Both the position numbers and the translations under genes were made by a program. The notes beneath the pieces are model-generated. The model saw only the letters and a list, made by a program, of their open reading frames with translations. It was not told the origin of the DNA and did not search any database. DNA of 64,000 bases, from positions 1,240,001 to 1,304,000 of the forward strand of contig NZ_CP023694.1 of NCBI RefSeq assembly GCF_008705135.1, given 5' to 3'. Source of the DNA: Streptomyces coeruleorubidus. GTDB taxonomy: Bacteria; Actinomycetota; Actinomycetes; Streptomycetales; Streptomycetaceae. This document shows positions 17,720 through 26,708 of the stretch, piece after piece (the stretch's first letter is position 1; every line of letters starts with the position of its first letter).

Positions 17720-19663
17720 CTAGCCGCGGAACCTGAGTTCGGTGGTGAACCCTTGCGTGCCGTCGGCGAAGCCCGTGCCGACCAGCGTGGTGGTGGGTTC
17801 CTTGCGCCCGAATCCGGCGGAGTACCAGCCCAGTGGCGGGCCGGTCTCGCCGCGATGCGCCCGCCAGGACAACTGCCCGGGCAGGTCGAGCACCGCGGAG
17901 CACCCCTCGCCGTCCCGGACCCAGGTGAGCACCGCCCGGTTCCCCACCAGATCCGCGGCGATCGCCGGGCCGAGGTGGAACGCCAGGCGTACGTCCCGGC
18001 TCGGGCCGCGCACCTCGTCGACCACCCTCAGCTCCCGGCTCGCGGCCGTCAGCTCCACCCGGCGGCGGTGCACGGAGCGCTGGTAACCGTCGTGCTCGGC
18101 ACACCAGCGGGCCACCCCCTCGCCGGAGGTGTCCACGGCCAGGACGCGGCTCCTGGCATGCCGGAGCCACAGGAACGGGCCGCCGGAGACGGACTGGTCG
18201 CTGCCGTTCAACTGCAGCGTGTTGTGCCCGAGGGTCGACCGGAAGTACTGCCGCCATTCGGGCTGCCCGTGGTAGCAGTACGTCCCCGGGTCGGCGAGCA
18301 CGTCGACCCCGTCGTGCCGGACCTCCACGGACAGCGCGTCCGCGTGGGCGTGCGCGGCGATGGACAGGAAGCCGTGCGGGCCACCGTCGCAGCGGCACCA
18401 GATCTCCTCCGGGCCGCGCAGGATGGTGAGCCCCGCGTCCGCGAAGTGCGCCGGCCGGCTTGCCGGGCGGGTCGCGGCGGGTTCGGTGGGTTCGATGAGC
18501 GCGGCGAGCAGCGGGGTGCGCACATCGGTACCGGTCACCTCCGGCCACCACGCGAGCCGGCCGAACACGGCGTCCCCGGTGGCCAGCAGCGAGCCCCAGC
18601 GGTCGGTGCCCGCGCCGTCCACGACCAGACCGTGTCCGTCGTCCGCGTCCCCCTGGCGCGGCGGCCGCAGGCGGCTGTCCACGATGGCCGCGAGCGCGTC
18701 GGTCATCCGCAGCAGCACCAGCCGGATCGACGCGGGAACCGGCACGCCGGCGGCATCCGCCTCGGCCACCGCGGCCAGGCCGAGCTCCAGTACCAGTCCG
18801 TGATACTCGGTGGCCAGCTCGCGGTTGAGACCGGAGTCGAAGGTGTTGCCTCGCAGATGCCGCTCCAGCGAGCGCAGCGCGTCGGCCCGCCAGCGCGCCG
18901 AGGAAGGGAACCACCCGAACGCGCAGGCCGCCGCCAACTGCCCGGCCGCCTCGGCGATGACGTGGTTGTTCGCCGAAGATCCCCGGCTGGGGAAGGCGGC
19001 CAGCCAGCGCTGGTGGTGCCAGATCTGGTTCAGCGCGACCGGGTTGCCCTCGAACAGCCCGGCCGCGCCCGGCCAGCCGTCGAGCAGCCGGCGGATCCAT
19101 ACCCAGGACAGCAGCCGGATGCCCAGCTCGATGCCGCTGATCCAGTGCACCCCGCGCAGCGGCGCGTTGGCGGCCCACCACGACCGCAGGTGCTCGGCCA
19201 CTCGCTCGGCGTACCGCTCGTTGCCGGTGATCGCGTAGGCGGCGGCGAGCTGGGTCAGGTACTGATGCCGGGACAGCTCCCAGATCTGCTTGATGTCCCC
19301 GACCGCCTCCTCGTCCCGGTACGGCACGTCGAAGGCGTAGCCCCACGGAGCCCGGCGCCCGGTCTTCGGGTCGCACCACCAGTCCGGATCGGCCAGGTCG
19401 TCGCGGACCACCCCGAAGTACTCGGCGTGCCCGTACATCAGCCGGTCCGCCTCGGCGATGAGACGTTTCGCGGCGTCCGGAGGTATCGCGGCGATCGTCC
19501 CGGCGGGCAGTACGGCGGTGAACCGGGCGCCGGTCACGCTCGGGCAGGCCGGCCGCGCCGACCGCCACCACCGCCTGCGCACCGCGTCGACCGCCCGGCC
19601 GCCGACCTCCCGCGGTCCCATGCGGGACAGCCGCCGCAGGTACCAGCCCGCGCTCATGGTCAT
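17720..19663 (-). CDS. Heparinase II/III and alginate-lyase-like protein
   Basis: This 647-residue protein has an all-alpha toroid N-terminal domain (about 60-340) and a C-terminal beta-sandwich heparinase II/III domain (about 370-640). Likely catalytic or substrate residues include the Asn and His of SSANNHVIAEAAGQ and the Tyr-His in ELATEYHGLVLEL; the AAHAHADALSVEV motif is the family's metal or structural site. These proteins cleave uronic-acid polymers by beta-elimination. No signal peptide is evident, and cytoplasmic or associated forms of this family are common in Gram-positive exopolysaccharide loci. Its ATG overlaps the stop of the oxidoreductase (ATGA). It supports a uronate-containing product. 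Confidence 0.8.
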   Translation of the reverse strand: MTMSAGWYLRRLSRMGPREVGGRAVDAVRRRWWRSARPACPSVTGARFTAVLPAGTIAAIPPDAAKRLIAEADRLMYGHAEYFGVVRDDLADPDWWCDPKTGRRAPWGYAFDVPYRDEEAVGDIKQIWELSRHQYLTQLAAAYAITGNERYAERVAEHLRSWWAANAPLRGVHWISGIELGIRLLSWVWIRRLLDGWPGAAGLFEGNPVALNQIWHHQRWLAAFPSRGSSANNHVIAEAAGQLAAACAFGWFPSSARWRADALRSLERHLRGNTFDSGLNRELATEYHGLVLELGLAAVAEADAAGVPVPASIRLVLLRMTDALAAIVDSRLRPPRQGDADDGHGLVVDGAGTDRWGSLLATGDAVFGRLAWWPEVTGTDVRTPLLAALIEPTEPAATRPASRPAHFADAGLTILRGPEEIWCRCDGGPHGFLSIAAHAHADALSVEVRHDGVDVLADPGTYCYHGQPEWRQYFRSTLGHNTLQLNGSDQSVSGGPFLWLRHARSRVLAVDTSGEGVARWCAEHDGYQRSVHRRRVELTAASRELRVVDEVRGPSRDVRLAFHLGPAIAADLVGNRAVLTWVRDGEGCSAVLDLPGQLSWRAHRGETGPPLGWYSAGFGRKEPTTTLVGTGFADGTQGFTTELRFRG

Positions 19664-21831
19664 CGCGACCTCGCCAGCGTCACCGGCGCACCGCCCGCCA
19701 GGCCGGCCTGCACGGCGAGCGTGGCCGCCGTGGTGGCGACCAGCGACTGGAGCGGCACCGGCATCGGCCCGCCCGTCCGCACGGCCTTGACGAAGGCGGC
19801 CAGTTCGGCGGACTGGCCCTTGTCCCGGGCCTTGGGCAGCCGCGAACTGACCCACCGCTTGGAGCCGTACACCGACGCACGGACGAAGTCGTCGAGCCGC
19901 AGCGCACGGCCGTCCGCGACCAGGTCCAGCGTCTCCTTGGGGAAGCCGGCCGGGCCGGTGGTGACGTAGCTGATGGTGGCGGTGGACCCGTCCGGGTAGC
20001 GCAGGACGACCTGGAGGTCCTCGTTGCCGGACGTGGCGACCGCGTACACCGATACCGGGTCGGCATCGAGCAGCCAGCTCGCCGTGTCGATGAAGTGTCC
20101 GCCCTCGCCGGCGAACCGGGAGCCCTCCGCGCCTTGTTGGAGGTACCAGCTGCCATGTTGCAGCCGGCCCGCGTTGACCAGGTAGCGGAGGTTCGCCGGA
20201 CCCGTCCGGGTGCCGAAGCGCTGCCGGGCCTCCCGCAGCAGTGGCGAGAACCGGCGGTTGAAGCCGACCTGCAACCGGTCGTTGCCGGACTCCTCCACCG
20301 CCGCGAGCACGCCGGCCAGCTCGTCCTCGGTGAGAGCCAGGGGCTTCTCCACGAACACGGTCTTGCCGGCGAGGAGTGCCCGCCGGGTCAGTTCGGCGTG
20401 CGAGCTGTGCCGGGTGACGACGAAGACCGCGTCGATGGACTTGTCGCCGAGCACGGCGTCGAGGTCGGTGGTCGCCTCGGCGAAGCCGAACTTACGCTGG
20501 GCGTTGGCCGCGGACAGCGCCGTCGTGGTGACGACCGTGGACAACTCGACGCCGTCGCGCTGGGCGAGGTGCGGCAGCAGCATGGACGTCGCATAGTTCC
20601 CGGCGCCGACGAACGCCAGCCGTACGGGCGTCCTGGCGGCCCGGGCCGGGCTCCGCTGCACGTTCACCGTAGGCACGGCCACCGCCGGGGCCTCTGCCTG
20701 CGCCGTGTGGTCCGGGTAGCGGAACAGTACGGCCACGGCCTTCAAGTCGCCGTCCTTCAGGCGCTGGTACGTCTCGACGGCATCGTCGAATTCGGCGACG
20801 TGGGAGATCAAGGGCTCCACGTCGACGCTGCCGCGGGCGAGGAGATCGAGGAAGCACGCCAGGTTGCGGCGCTCGGTCCAGCGCACGTAGCCGATCGGGT
20901 AGTCCCGCCCCTCCAGCTCGTACTCCGGGTCGTAGCGCCCGGGTCCGTACGACCGGGAGAAGCGGACGTCGAGTTCCTTCTCGTAGTACGCGTTCCACGG
21001 CAGGTCCAGGCGGCACTTGCCGATGTCGACGACCCGGCCGCGGTCCCGGCAGAGCCGCGCGGCCAGCTCCACGGGCTGGTTGCTGCCGCCGCCTGCGGCC
21101 AGGTACACCTGGTCCACGCCGTGCCCGCCGGTGAGTTCGGCGACGGCGGACTCCACGGCCGCGGACGCCGGATCGCCGGCGGCCTGGGCGCCCAGGCGCT
21201 CGGCGAGCTCGCAGCGCGCCGGGTCGGGGTCGGCGCCGACGACGCGGACTCCCGAGGCGGCCAGGAGCTGCACCACCAACTGCCCGATCAGCCCGAGGCC
21301 GATGACGAGTGCCACCTCACCGAGCTGCGGTTCGCCCTGGCGAACGCCCTGCAACGCGATCGACCCGACGGTGCCGAAGGCCGCGTGCGGCGGCGCGAGG
21401 CCGTCCGGCACCCGGGCGTAGAGGTTCTTCGGCACCCAGTTCAGCTCGGCGTGCAGCGCGTGCTCGTTGCCGGCGCAGGCCACGAGGTCGCCCACCTTCA
21501 CGTCGTCGATCCCGGCGCCGACCTGCTCGACCACCCCGCACAGCGAGTAGCCCAGCGGCGTGTAGGAGTCCAGCTTGCCCATCACTTTGCGGTAGGTGGC
21601 GGGCACCCCGTTGGTGGCCACGCTCTGCATGACCTTGGCCACCTGGTCCGGGCGGGAGCGGGCCTTGCCCAGCATCGACATGCCGGCCTCGGACACCTTC
21701 ATGAGCTCGGTCCCGGTGGAGATCAGCGAGAAGGCGCTGCGGACCAGCACACCACCCGGCTTGCATCCCGGCACCGGCACGTCGAGCACCGCCAGCTCGC
21801 CGCTCTTGTAGTTCTGTACAACCTGCTTCAC
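19660..21831 (-). CDS. Two-domain oxidoreductase: medium-chain dehydrogenase fused to Gfo/Idh/MocA
   Basis: This 723-residue fusion starts at GTG 21831 with AGAGGAG seven bases upstream. Residues about 1-370 are a medium-chain (zinc alcohol dehydrogenase-like) reductase with the nucleotide loop GLGLIGQLVVQLLAASG. Residues about 400-720 are a Gfo/Idh/MocA oxidoreductase with VGAGNYATSMLLPHL and the catalytic-type EKPLALTEDEL motif. The fused pair is typical of surface-polysaccharide loci and recurs next to heparinase and asparagine-synthase-like genes, but its reaction is unproven. Oxidation at one carbon of an NDP-sugar followed by reduction at another, giving an epimerised or deoxygenated sugar, would fit two NAD(P)-binding domains. 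Confidence 0.8.
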   Translation of the reverse strand: MKQVVQNYKSGELAVLDVPVPGCKPGGVLVRSAFSLISTGTELMKVSEAGMSMLGKARSRPDQVAKVMQSVATNGVPATYRKVMGKLDSYTPLGYSLCGVVEQVGAGIDDVKVGDLVACAGNEHALHAELNWVPKNLYARVPDGLAPPHAAFGTVGSIALQGVRQGEPQLGEVALVIGLGLIGQLVVQLLAASGVRVVGADPDPARCELAERLGAQAAGDPASAAVESAVAELTGGHGVDQVYLAAGGGSNQPVELAARLCRDRGRVVDIGKCRLDLPWNAYYEKELDVRFSRSYGPGRYDPEYELEGRDYPIGYVRWTERRNLACFLDLLARGSVDVEPLISHVAEFDDAVETYQRLKDGDLKAVAVLFRYPDHTAQAEAPAVAVPTVNVQRSPARAARTPVRLAFVGAGNYATSMLLPHLAQRDGVELSTVVTTTALSAANAQRKFGFAEATTDLDAVLGDKSIDAVFVVTRHSSHAELTRRALLAGKTVFVEKPLALTEDELAGVLAAVEESGNDRLQVGFNRRFSPLLREARQRFGTRTGPANLRYLVNAGRLQHGSWYLQQGAEGSRFAGEGGHFIDTASWLLDADPVSVYAVATSGNEDLQVVLRYPDGSTATISYVTTGPAGFPKETLDLVADGRALRLDDFVRASVYGSKRWVSSRLPKARDKGQSAELAAFVKAVRTGGPMPVPLQSLVATTAATLAVQAGLAGGAPVTLARSR

Positions 21832-21849
21832 CCGAACTCCTCTGATTTC

Positions 21850-23784
21850 CTAAGCCGTTGACCGAGTGCTCTGGCCGGACCCAGAGGTCGCGTCGCGATA
21901 CCAGTACTCGAGGGTCAGCACATGCCACAGATGCTTGGAGAAGTCCCGCTGCCCAGCGGCGTCCTCGGCGACCATCCGCGCCAGCGCCTCGCGGCGCAGC
22001 AACCCGGAACGCACGAGCTCGCCGTCGTGCACCACCTCGCGTACCAGCGGTGCCAGATCCCGGCTCATCCAGGCGCGCAGCGGGGCACTGAACAGGCCCT
22101 TGGGCCGGTACACGATCTCCCGGGGCAGGACCGAGACGGCCGCCTCCTTGAGGACGGCCTTCCCCTGTCGTCCGACGATCTTGCGATCGCCGGGTACGGC
22201 GAACGCCGCCCTGACCACCTCGACGTCCACGTACGGCACCCGCACCTCGGTCGACGCGGCCATGCTCGACCGGTCCGTGTACGTGAGGTTCAGGCCCGGC
22301 AGGAACATCCGGGCGTCGGTCAGGCACATGCGGTTGACGAAATCGTCGAGGTCGTTGTCCTGGTAGGTGTCCGCATGCTCGGTCAGTACGTCCTCGACCG
22401 TCCCGGCCAGGTCCGGGGCGACGAGGGCGAGCAACTCGTCCTGGTCGTACATGGTGTAGCTGCGCCGGAACGCGGTCTCCTCCGGCAGATCGGCGAACGA
22501 GAGGAACCGCTTCGCGAAGCGCACCGACCGGTACCCCCGGCGGGCCGTGGCGACCGGCAGCCGGTCCACGGCGGTGAACAGGCCGCGCCGCAGGGGCCGC
22601 GGGACGCGCTGGTAGCGCAGCGCGAGCAGGTTGGCCAGGTGCTTGCGGTACCCGGCGAACAGCTCGTCGGCACCCATCCCGGAGAGCATCACCTTCACTC
22701 CGGCCTCCCGGGCGGCCGAGCAGATCAGGAACGTGTTGATCGCGGCGGGGTCGCCGATCGGCTCGTCCAGGTGGTACGTCATCCGCGGCAGCAGGTCGAG
22801 CACGTTCGGGGCGATCTCGATCTCGTGCAGGTCGACGCCGAACCGCCGGGCCACCTGCCGGGCGTAGCGCAGGTCGTCCGGCATCGCCTCGAACTTGGCG
22901 TCCTCGGCGCGGAATCCGATCGTGTAGGCGGAGATCCCGGGACGGTGGCGGGCCGCGAGGGCGGTCAGGTAGCTGGAGTCGAGGCCGCCGGAGAGGAAGG
23001 TCGCCACGGGTACGTCGGAGAGCAGGTGGCGCCGGGTCGACTCCTCGACGATGGCGGCCAGGTCCGGCCGCTCGCCGGCCCGGGCCCGCTCCCGGCCCTC
23101 GGCCGCGACGTCCTTCAGGTTCCAGAACCGGCCGCGCTCCACCCGGCCGTCGGGCCGGCATCTCAGCCAGCTCCCCGGCGGCAGCTTCTCCGCCTCGCGG
23201 AACGCGCAGCGCGAGTCCGGCACCCAGTAGTACAGCAGCGAGGCCACCAGCGCCGCGTGGTCGACCTCCAGCTTCCCGCCGGTCGCGGCGGCGAGCGCCT
23301 TGAGCTCGGAGGCGAAAGCCAGGCCCGTGCCGCGCCGGAGCAGGAACAGCGGCTTGATGCCCAACTGGTCGCGGGCGAGCACCAGTTCACCGGTGCGCTC
23401 GTCGAAGATCCCGAACGCGAACATGCCGCGCAGCCGGGGCAGGCAGTCCGTGCCCCAGCGCCGCCAGGCCTCCAGCAGCACCTCGGTGTCGGAGGTGCCG
23501 CGGAAGCGCGCCCCGGTGGCTGCCAGTTCGGCCCGCAGCTCGGGCGCGTTGTACAGCTCGCCGTTGTACGTCAGGGCGAGGCCGTCGGAGACCATCGGCT
23601 GGGCGCCGGTCTCGGACAGGTCGATGATGGCCAGCCGGCGGTGCCCGAGCTGCACTTCGCCGTCACCGACGGGGTGGCCGTAGCGGCCCGCCCCGTCCGG
23701 ACCGCGGTGGGCGAGGGTTTCGGTGAGCCGGTCGGTCACGGCCTTCCCGTCCGGCCATCGGTAAGTGCCTGCGATGCCACACAT
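21850..23784 (-). CDS. Glutamine-dependent asparagine synthase-like amidotransferase
   Basis: This 644-residue protein has the complete AsnB architecture. Cys2 is the N-terminal nucleophile of the class II glutaminase (MCGIAGTYRW). LTYNGELYN is the glutamine-binding segment. The ATP pyrophosphatase domain has SGGLDSSYL near residue 265 and a later GMGADELFAGY. The SD (GGTAGGAC) overlaps the preceding stop. Its home in an exopolysaccharide operon beside uronate-type genes suggests that it amidates the carboxyl of a uronic acid in the repeat unit, as proposed for WbpS in Pseudomonas O-antigens, and not free aspartate. That assignment is inference. All key catalytic motifs appear intact. Confidence 0.85.
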   Translation of the reverse strand: MCGIAGTYRWPDGKAVTDRLTETLAHRGPDGAGRYGHPVGDGEVQLGHRRLAIIDLSETGAQPMVSDGLALTYNGELYNAPELRAELAATGARFRGTSDTEVLLEAWRRWGTDCLPRLRGMFAFGIFDERTGELVLARDQLGIKPLFLLRRGTGLAFASELKALAAATGGKLEVDHAALVASLLYYWVPDSRCAFREAEKLPPGSWLRCRPDGRVERGRFWNLKDVAAEGRERARAGERPDLAAIVEESTRRHLLSDVPVATFLSGGLDSSYLTALAARHRPGISAYTIGFRAEDAKFEAMPDDLRYARQVARRFGVDLHEIEIAPNVLDLLPRMTYHLDEPIGDPAAINTFLICSAAREAGVKVMLSGMGADELFAGYRKHLANLLALRYQRVPRPLRRGLFTAVDRLPVATARRGYRSVRFAKRFLSFADLPEETAFRRSYTMYDQDELLALVAPDLAGTVEDVLTEHADTYQDNDLDDFVNRMCLTDARMFLPGLNLTYTDRSSMAASTEVRVPYVDVEVVRAAFAVPGDRKIVGRQGKAVLKEAAVSVLPREIVYRPKGLFSAPLRAWMSRDLAPLVREVVHDGELVRSGLLRREALARMVAEDAAGQRDFSKHLWHVLTLEYWYRDATSGSGQSTRSTA

Positions 23785-23787
23785 GTC

Positions 23788-25341
23788 CTACCGCGCCTCC
23801 TGGTCGTCGTCCGGGACCCGTGCGGCCCACAGCGGCTGCCGTTCCGTCCGCACCGGGCCCTCCCCCACTGCCTGAACGGCGTGGGAGGTACCCCCACCGT
23901 TCTGCCCGGCCGGCCGCTCGCTCCGGCCGCGTGGCGCGGTGTGCGGCCCGTCCCACAGCGTGCCGTCGGTCCGGTCACGCGGATCGGGGTCGATCAGCAC
24001 CACCCCGATCACCGGAATGCGCTGGTCCGCCAGTTGTCGCGCCACGGTGTGCAGCCATGCGGCGCTGCCGTGCCCGGCACGCACGACGAGCACGGTCCGG
24101 GCGCCGAGGTACCGGAGGTCGGTCCAGGCCGTGCCGGGCGCCACCGATCCGACGCCGATCCGGCGTTCCTGAGGAGACACACCCGCGGCAGGCTCGCCGC
24201 TGACCACGGTGGGGTCGCCCGGCTTCGGGCGGCGGTTCGCGAGCTGAGGTCCCGGCAGACCGTCGATGACGGCCACCGGCCCCTCCGCCGCCATCGCCCC
24301 GGCGAGGTCCAGGGCCAGCGCGCTCGTGCCGCGCGCACAGCCCAGTTCCAGCAGTGACAGCGGTTCCGCGGAGCCACGCACGGTGCGGGCCAGGGTCCGG
24401 GTGAGCCTCATCCGTGCCGCTCGGGTCCGTCGGCGCTGCCACAGCCTGCCCGACCGGCGGGGCAGCTCCGCGATGACCGAGGCGCCCAGGTTCGCCGCGA
24501 TGTCCCGGCGCAGCACGGGGCGGTCCGCCACCACCGTGCCGACCGCGGCCAGCGCGAGCCCGAGGACGAGCCCGAGGACGAGTCCGATCGCGGCGTTGGT
24601 GGCGGCGGCCCTGGGCAGGGAGTGCCGCACCGCACGCGGGGCGTCCACGATCTGCGTGCCGGAGATGACCTGCGGCGTGCCGGTGCGCGCCTCCGCGGCG
24701 CGCTGGTCGAAGTCGGCGATCCGCGAGTTGAGTTCGGCCCGGCGGGCGAAGAGTGACTCCGTGCTCGCCGACGCTTTCGGGTCGCTCTCCGCCGATCGGT
24801 CTCCGATCGCGTTGTTGACCTGGGCGAGCTCGTCCCGCATGCGGTCACGCTGGTCGAGCAGGGCCTGGGACTCGGCCTTCGCGGTTTCCCGCATCCGCCG
24901 CACATGGTCCGCGACGAACGCGTCGGCCAGCGCCCTGGCCCGGGCCACCGCTTGCGCGTCGCTGTCACCTGTCACATCGATCCGCAGCAGGTTGTTGGTC
25001 AAGCCGGTGGCCCGGTAGTCCCGCATGAAGTCCTCGGGGTCTTCCCGGGAGTTGAGGGCCTCCAGGGCCTTGCCGGCGATCCGTGTGGTCCCCAGCAGCT
25101 CGACGTCGGTGCGGATCAGCGTTCCGGTGTCGTTCGGCTGGTCCTCCCGATGCGCGACCAGCACCTTGGTCACCGCCGTCGGCGGCGGCGGCATCAGGAC
25201 CGCCACCGCCGCGCCGGCCAGCAGTCCCAGCAGCGCCATCGCGCACCAGAGGCGGCGGCGCCTGCGCACCGCCACCACCAGCGCCTGGAGGTCGAAGAGC
25301 GGAGCGGCTGCCGACGACTCCGACGTCGTGCTCGTCGTCAC
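23788..25341 (-). CDS. Wzz-like polysaccharide co-polymerase with degenerate tyrosine-kinase-like domain
   Basis: The 517-residue product has two transmembrane helices (about 36-54 and 247-268) enclosing an extracellular, coiled-coil-rich loop. It is therefore a chain-length regulator of the PCP-2 class. The cytoplasmic part resembles a bacterial tyrosine kinase, but the expected Walker A (GxGKS/T) reads LGCARGTSALALDLAG and the A' motif (VLLIDAD) reads VAVIDGLPG. A tyrosine-rich tail is also absent. It is thus probably non-catalytic. The C-terminal 60 residues contain a stretch encoded by a dispersed-type repeat (see the repeat at 23861). Its ATG overlaps the stop of the other Wzz-like gene (ATGA). 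Confidence 0.75.
   Translation of the reverse strand: MTTSTTSESSAAAPLFDLQALVVAVRRRRRLWCAMALLGLLAGAAVAVLMPPPPTAVTKVLVAHREDQPNDTGTLIRTDVELLGTTRIAGKALEALNSREDPEDFMRDYRATGLTNNLLRIDVTGDSDAQAVARARALADAFVADHVRRMRETAKAESQALLDQRDRMRDELAQVNNAIGDRSAESDPKASASTESLFARRAELNSRIADFDQRAAEARTGTPQVISGTQIVDAPRAVRHSLPRAAATNAAIGLVLGLVLGLALAAVGTVVADRPVLRRDIAANLGASVIAELPRRSGRLWQRRRTRAARMRLTRTLARTVRGSAEPLSLLELGCARGTSALALDLAGAMAAEGPVAVIDGLPGPQLANRRPKPGDPTVVSGEPAAGVSPQERRIGVGSVAPGTAWTDLRYLGARTVLVVRAGHGSAAWLHTVARQLADQRIPVIGVVLIDPDPRDRTDGTLWDGPHTAPRGRSERPAGQNGGGTSHAVQAVGEGPVRTERQPLWAARVPDDDQEAR
23861..23897. repeat. Streptomyces-type GGTACCTCCCA palindromic repeat inside a coding region
   Basis: The stretch contains CCCAC-T-GCC and GGC-GTGGG arms around TGAAC, followed by AGGTACCCCCA. 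This resembles the short palindromic repeats that are common between genes in Streptomyces. Here it lies inside the reading frame of the second Wzz-like gene, adding a Gly/Val-rich piece to its C-terminal tail. That it is a member of the dispersed repeat family rests on memory. Confidence 0.6.
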
Positions 25342-26708
25342 AGTGAACCTCCCGTCGCCTGGCCGCGAACCGCGAGCGCGGGAGTGGCGTCATCCGGAGG
25401 CCGGCCGGCGGACCTCGTCGGACGGATCCGGACCGTGCCGGCGACGACGACGCCGACGACCTCATGCCTGCCGTCCGCACACGCCTCGGCGATGCCCGCG
25501 AGCTCCTCCGCGGTCCGGCTGCCCGCGCTGATGACGACCAGGGCACCGGACTCCGTGTCGCGGTCCGGCACGATCGGCCGGTCCACCGAGACCTCCACCA
25601 CCCGCAGCAGCGGATCGCCATCGGCCTCGGCGACGAGCTGTCCGGCGGCCCGGCGGGCGGTCTCGTCGCCGTCCGGTACGACGACCAGCAGCCGCCCGGG
25701 GGCCGGTGTCCGGTCCCGGAGGCGAGCGCACACCCGCCGGTAGCGGATCCGTCTGCCGGCCTCGTCGCCGGAGCCCGGCGGCGTCGGCAGGTCCCACCGG
25801 GTGTCGAGACCGAGGAGGCGGCGGATCCGGGCCCGTGGGACGCGGTCTTCCGGCCGGTGCGCGCCGCTTTGTTCCTCGGGCACGTCGACGGTGCCCAGCA
25901 GCGCCGAGCCCAGCGCCGCGGCGATCTCCGGTTCGGTGCGCAGCCGGCGATTCGTCCGTGCGGCGGCCAGATGGCCGATGACCGCGAGCAGGAACAACGA
26001 CAGCGCCCCGGCGACGATGAGCTGCGTCCTCGTCGGCGGTGCCTCGCCGGTCGGCCGGGCCGCCGGCCCCATGACGACCATGCCGGCCTTGCTGGTCGCC
26101 GGGTCGGCCTCGTCCAGCTTCGTCATGGCCTGTTCCAGCGAGGTGCGCAGCTTCTCGAGCGCGGTGCGGCCCTGCACGCTCTCCACTGTCTGCCCCGGAC
26201 CGGCCGCGTTGGCCAGGTCGGTGATGCGGCGGTTGGTCTCCTCGACCTTCTTCCGCAGCGCCTCGGGCTCCGTGGCCACTTCCGCGTCGGTGCCGCCGCC
26301 CGCGATCCGCGCGGCGAACTCGACGAACTGCCGGGCCACTTGGTCGGAGAGCCGCTGCGCGCGCTCCGGGGTGTCGGCCGTACCGGAGATCTTGATGAGG
26401 TTCCCGTCGGCGGCCTCGGCGGTCACTCGATCCCGCAGCTCGGCGCCGCTGACGCCCGTCCAGCCGATCGTGGCGGCCGCGCGGTCGACCACCGTCGAAC
26501 TGGTCGCGACGTCCACCTGGGTCAGCAGTTCACGCTCTTCCCACTGCCCCGGCAGCAGTACGGATGCCGACGTCGTGTACCGCGGCGGAAACACCAGCGA
26601 GGTGCCGTAGCCGAAGAGCGCGCCCACCACGGCGAGGACGGCGAGAAGCCGCCGGCGCCGGCGGAGAATCCGCCCGATGGTGGCCAGGCGTATGGTGTCC
26701 TCGCTCAA
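25338..26708 (-). CDS. Wzz-like polysaccharide co-polymerase
   Basis: The product is 456 residues and starts with TTG at 26708, whose TTGA overlaps the stop of the GT4 gene. The N-terminal helix is at about 18-37. The extracellular loop carries DTPERAQRLSDQVARQF, typical of Wzz, and a coiled-coil stretch at about 150-200. The second helix is at about 230-250. The cytoplasmic tail looks like a remnant nucleotide-binding fold (LLVVVPDGDETARRAAGQL) with no Walker A. Together with the following gene it forms a tandem pair of co-polymerases that may assemble as a hetero-oligomer and set polymer length with the Wzy protein. Confidence 0.75.
   Translation of the reverse strand: MSEDTIRLATIGRILRRRRRLLAVLAVVGALFGYGTSLVFPPRYTTSASVLLPGQWEERELLTQVDVATSSTVVDRAAATIGWTGVSGAELRDRVTAEAADGNLIKISGTADTPERAQRLSDQVARQFVEFAARIAGGGTDAEVATEPEALRKKVEETNRRITDLANAAGPGQTVESVQGRTALEKLRTSLEQAMTKLDEADPATSKAGMVVMGPAARPTGEAPPTRTQLIVAGALSLFLLAVIGHLAAARTNRRLRTEPEIAAALGSALLGTVDVPEEQSGAHRPEDRVPRARIRRLLGLDTRWDLPTPPGSGDEAGRRIRYRRVCARLRDRTPAPGRLLVVVPDGDETARRAAGQLVAEADGDPLLRVVEVSVDRPIVPDRDTESGALVVISAGSRTAEELAGIAEACADGRHEVVGVVVAGTVRIRPTRSAGRPPDDATPALAVRGQATGGSL

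Noticed and set aside
21850..23784. Reading the AsnB-like gene as housekeeping asparagine synthetase
   Set aside because: Position inside a coupled polysaccharide operon makes a dedicated amidotransferase more likely, though sequence alone does not exclude it.
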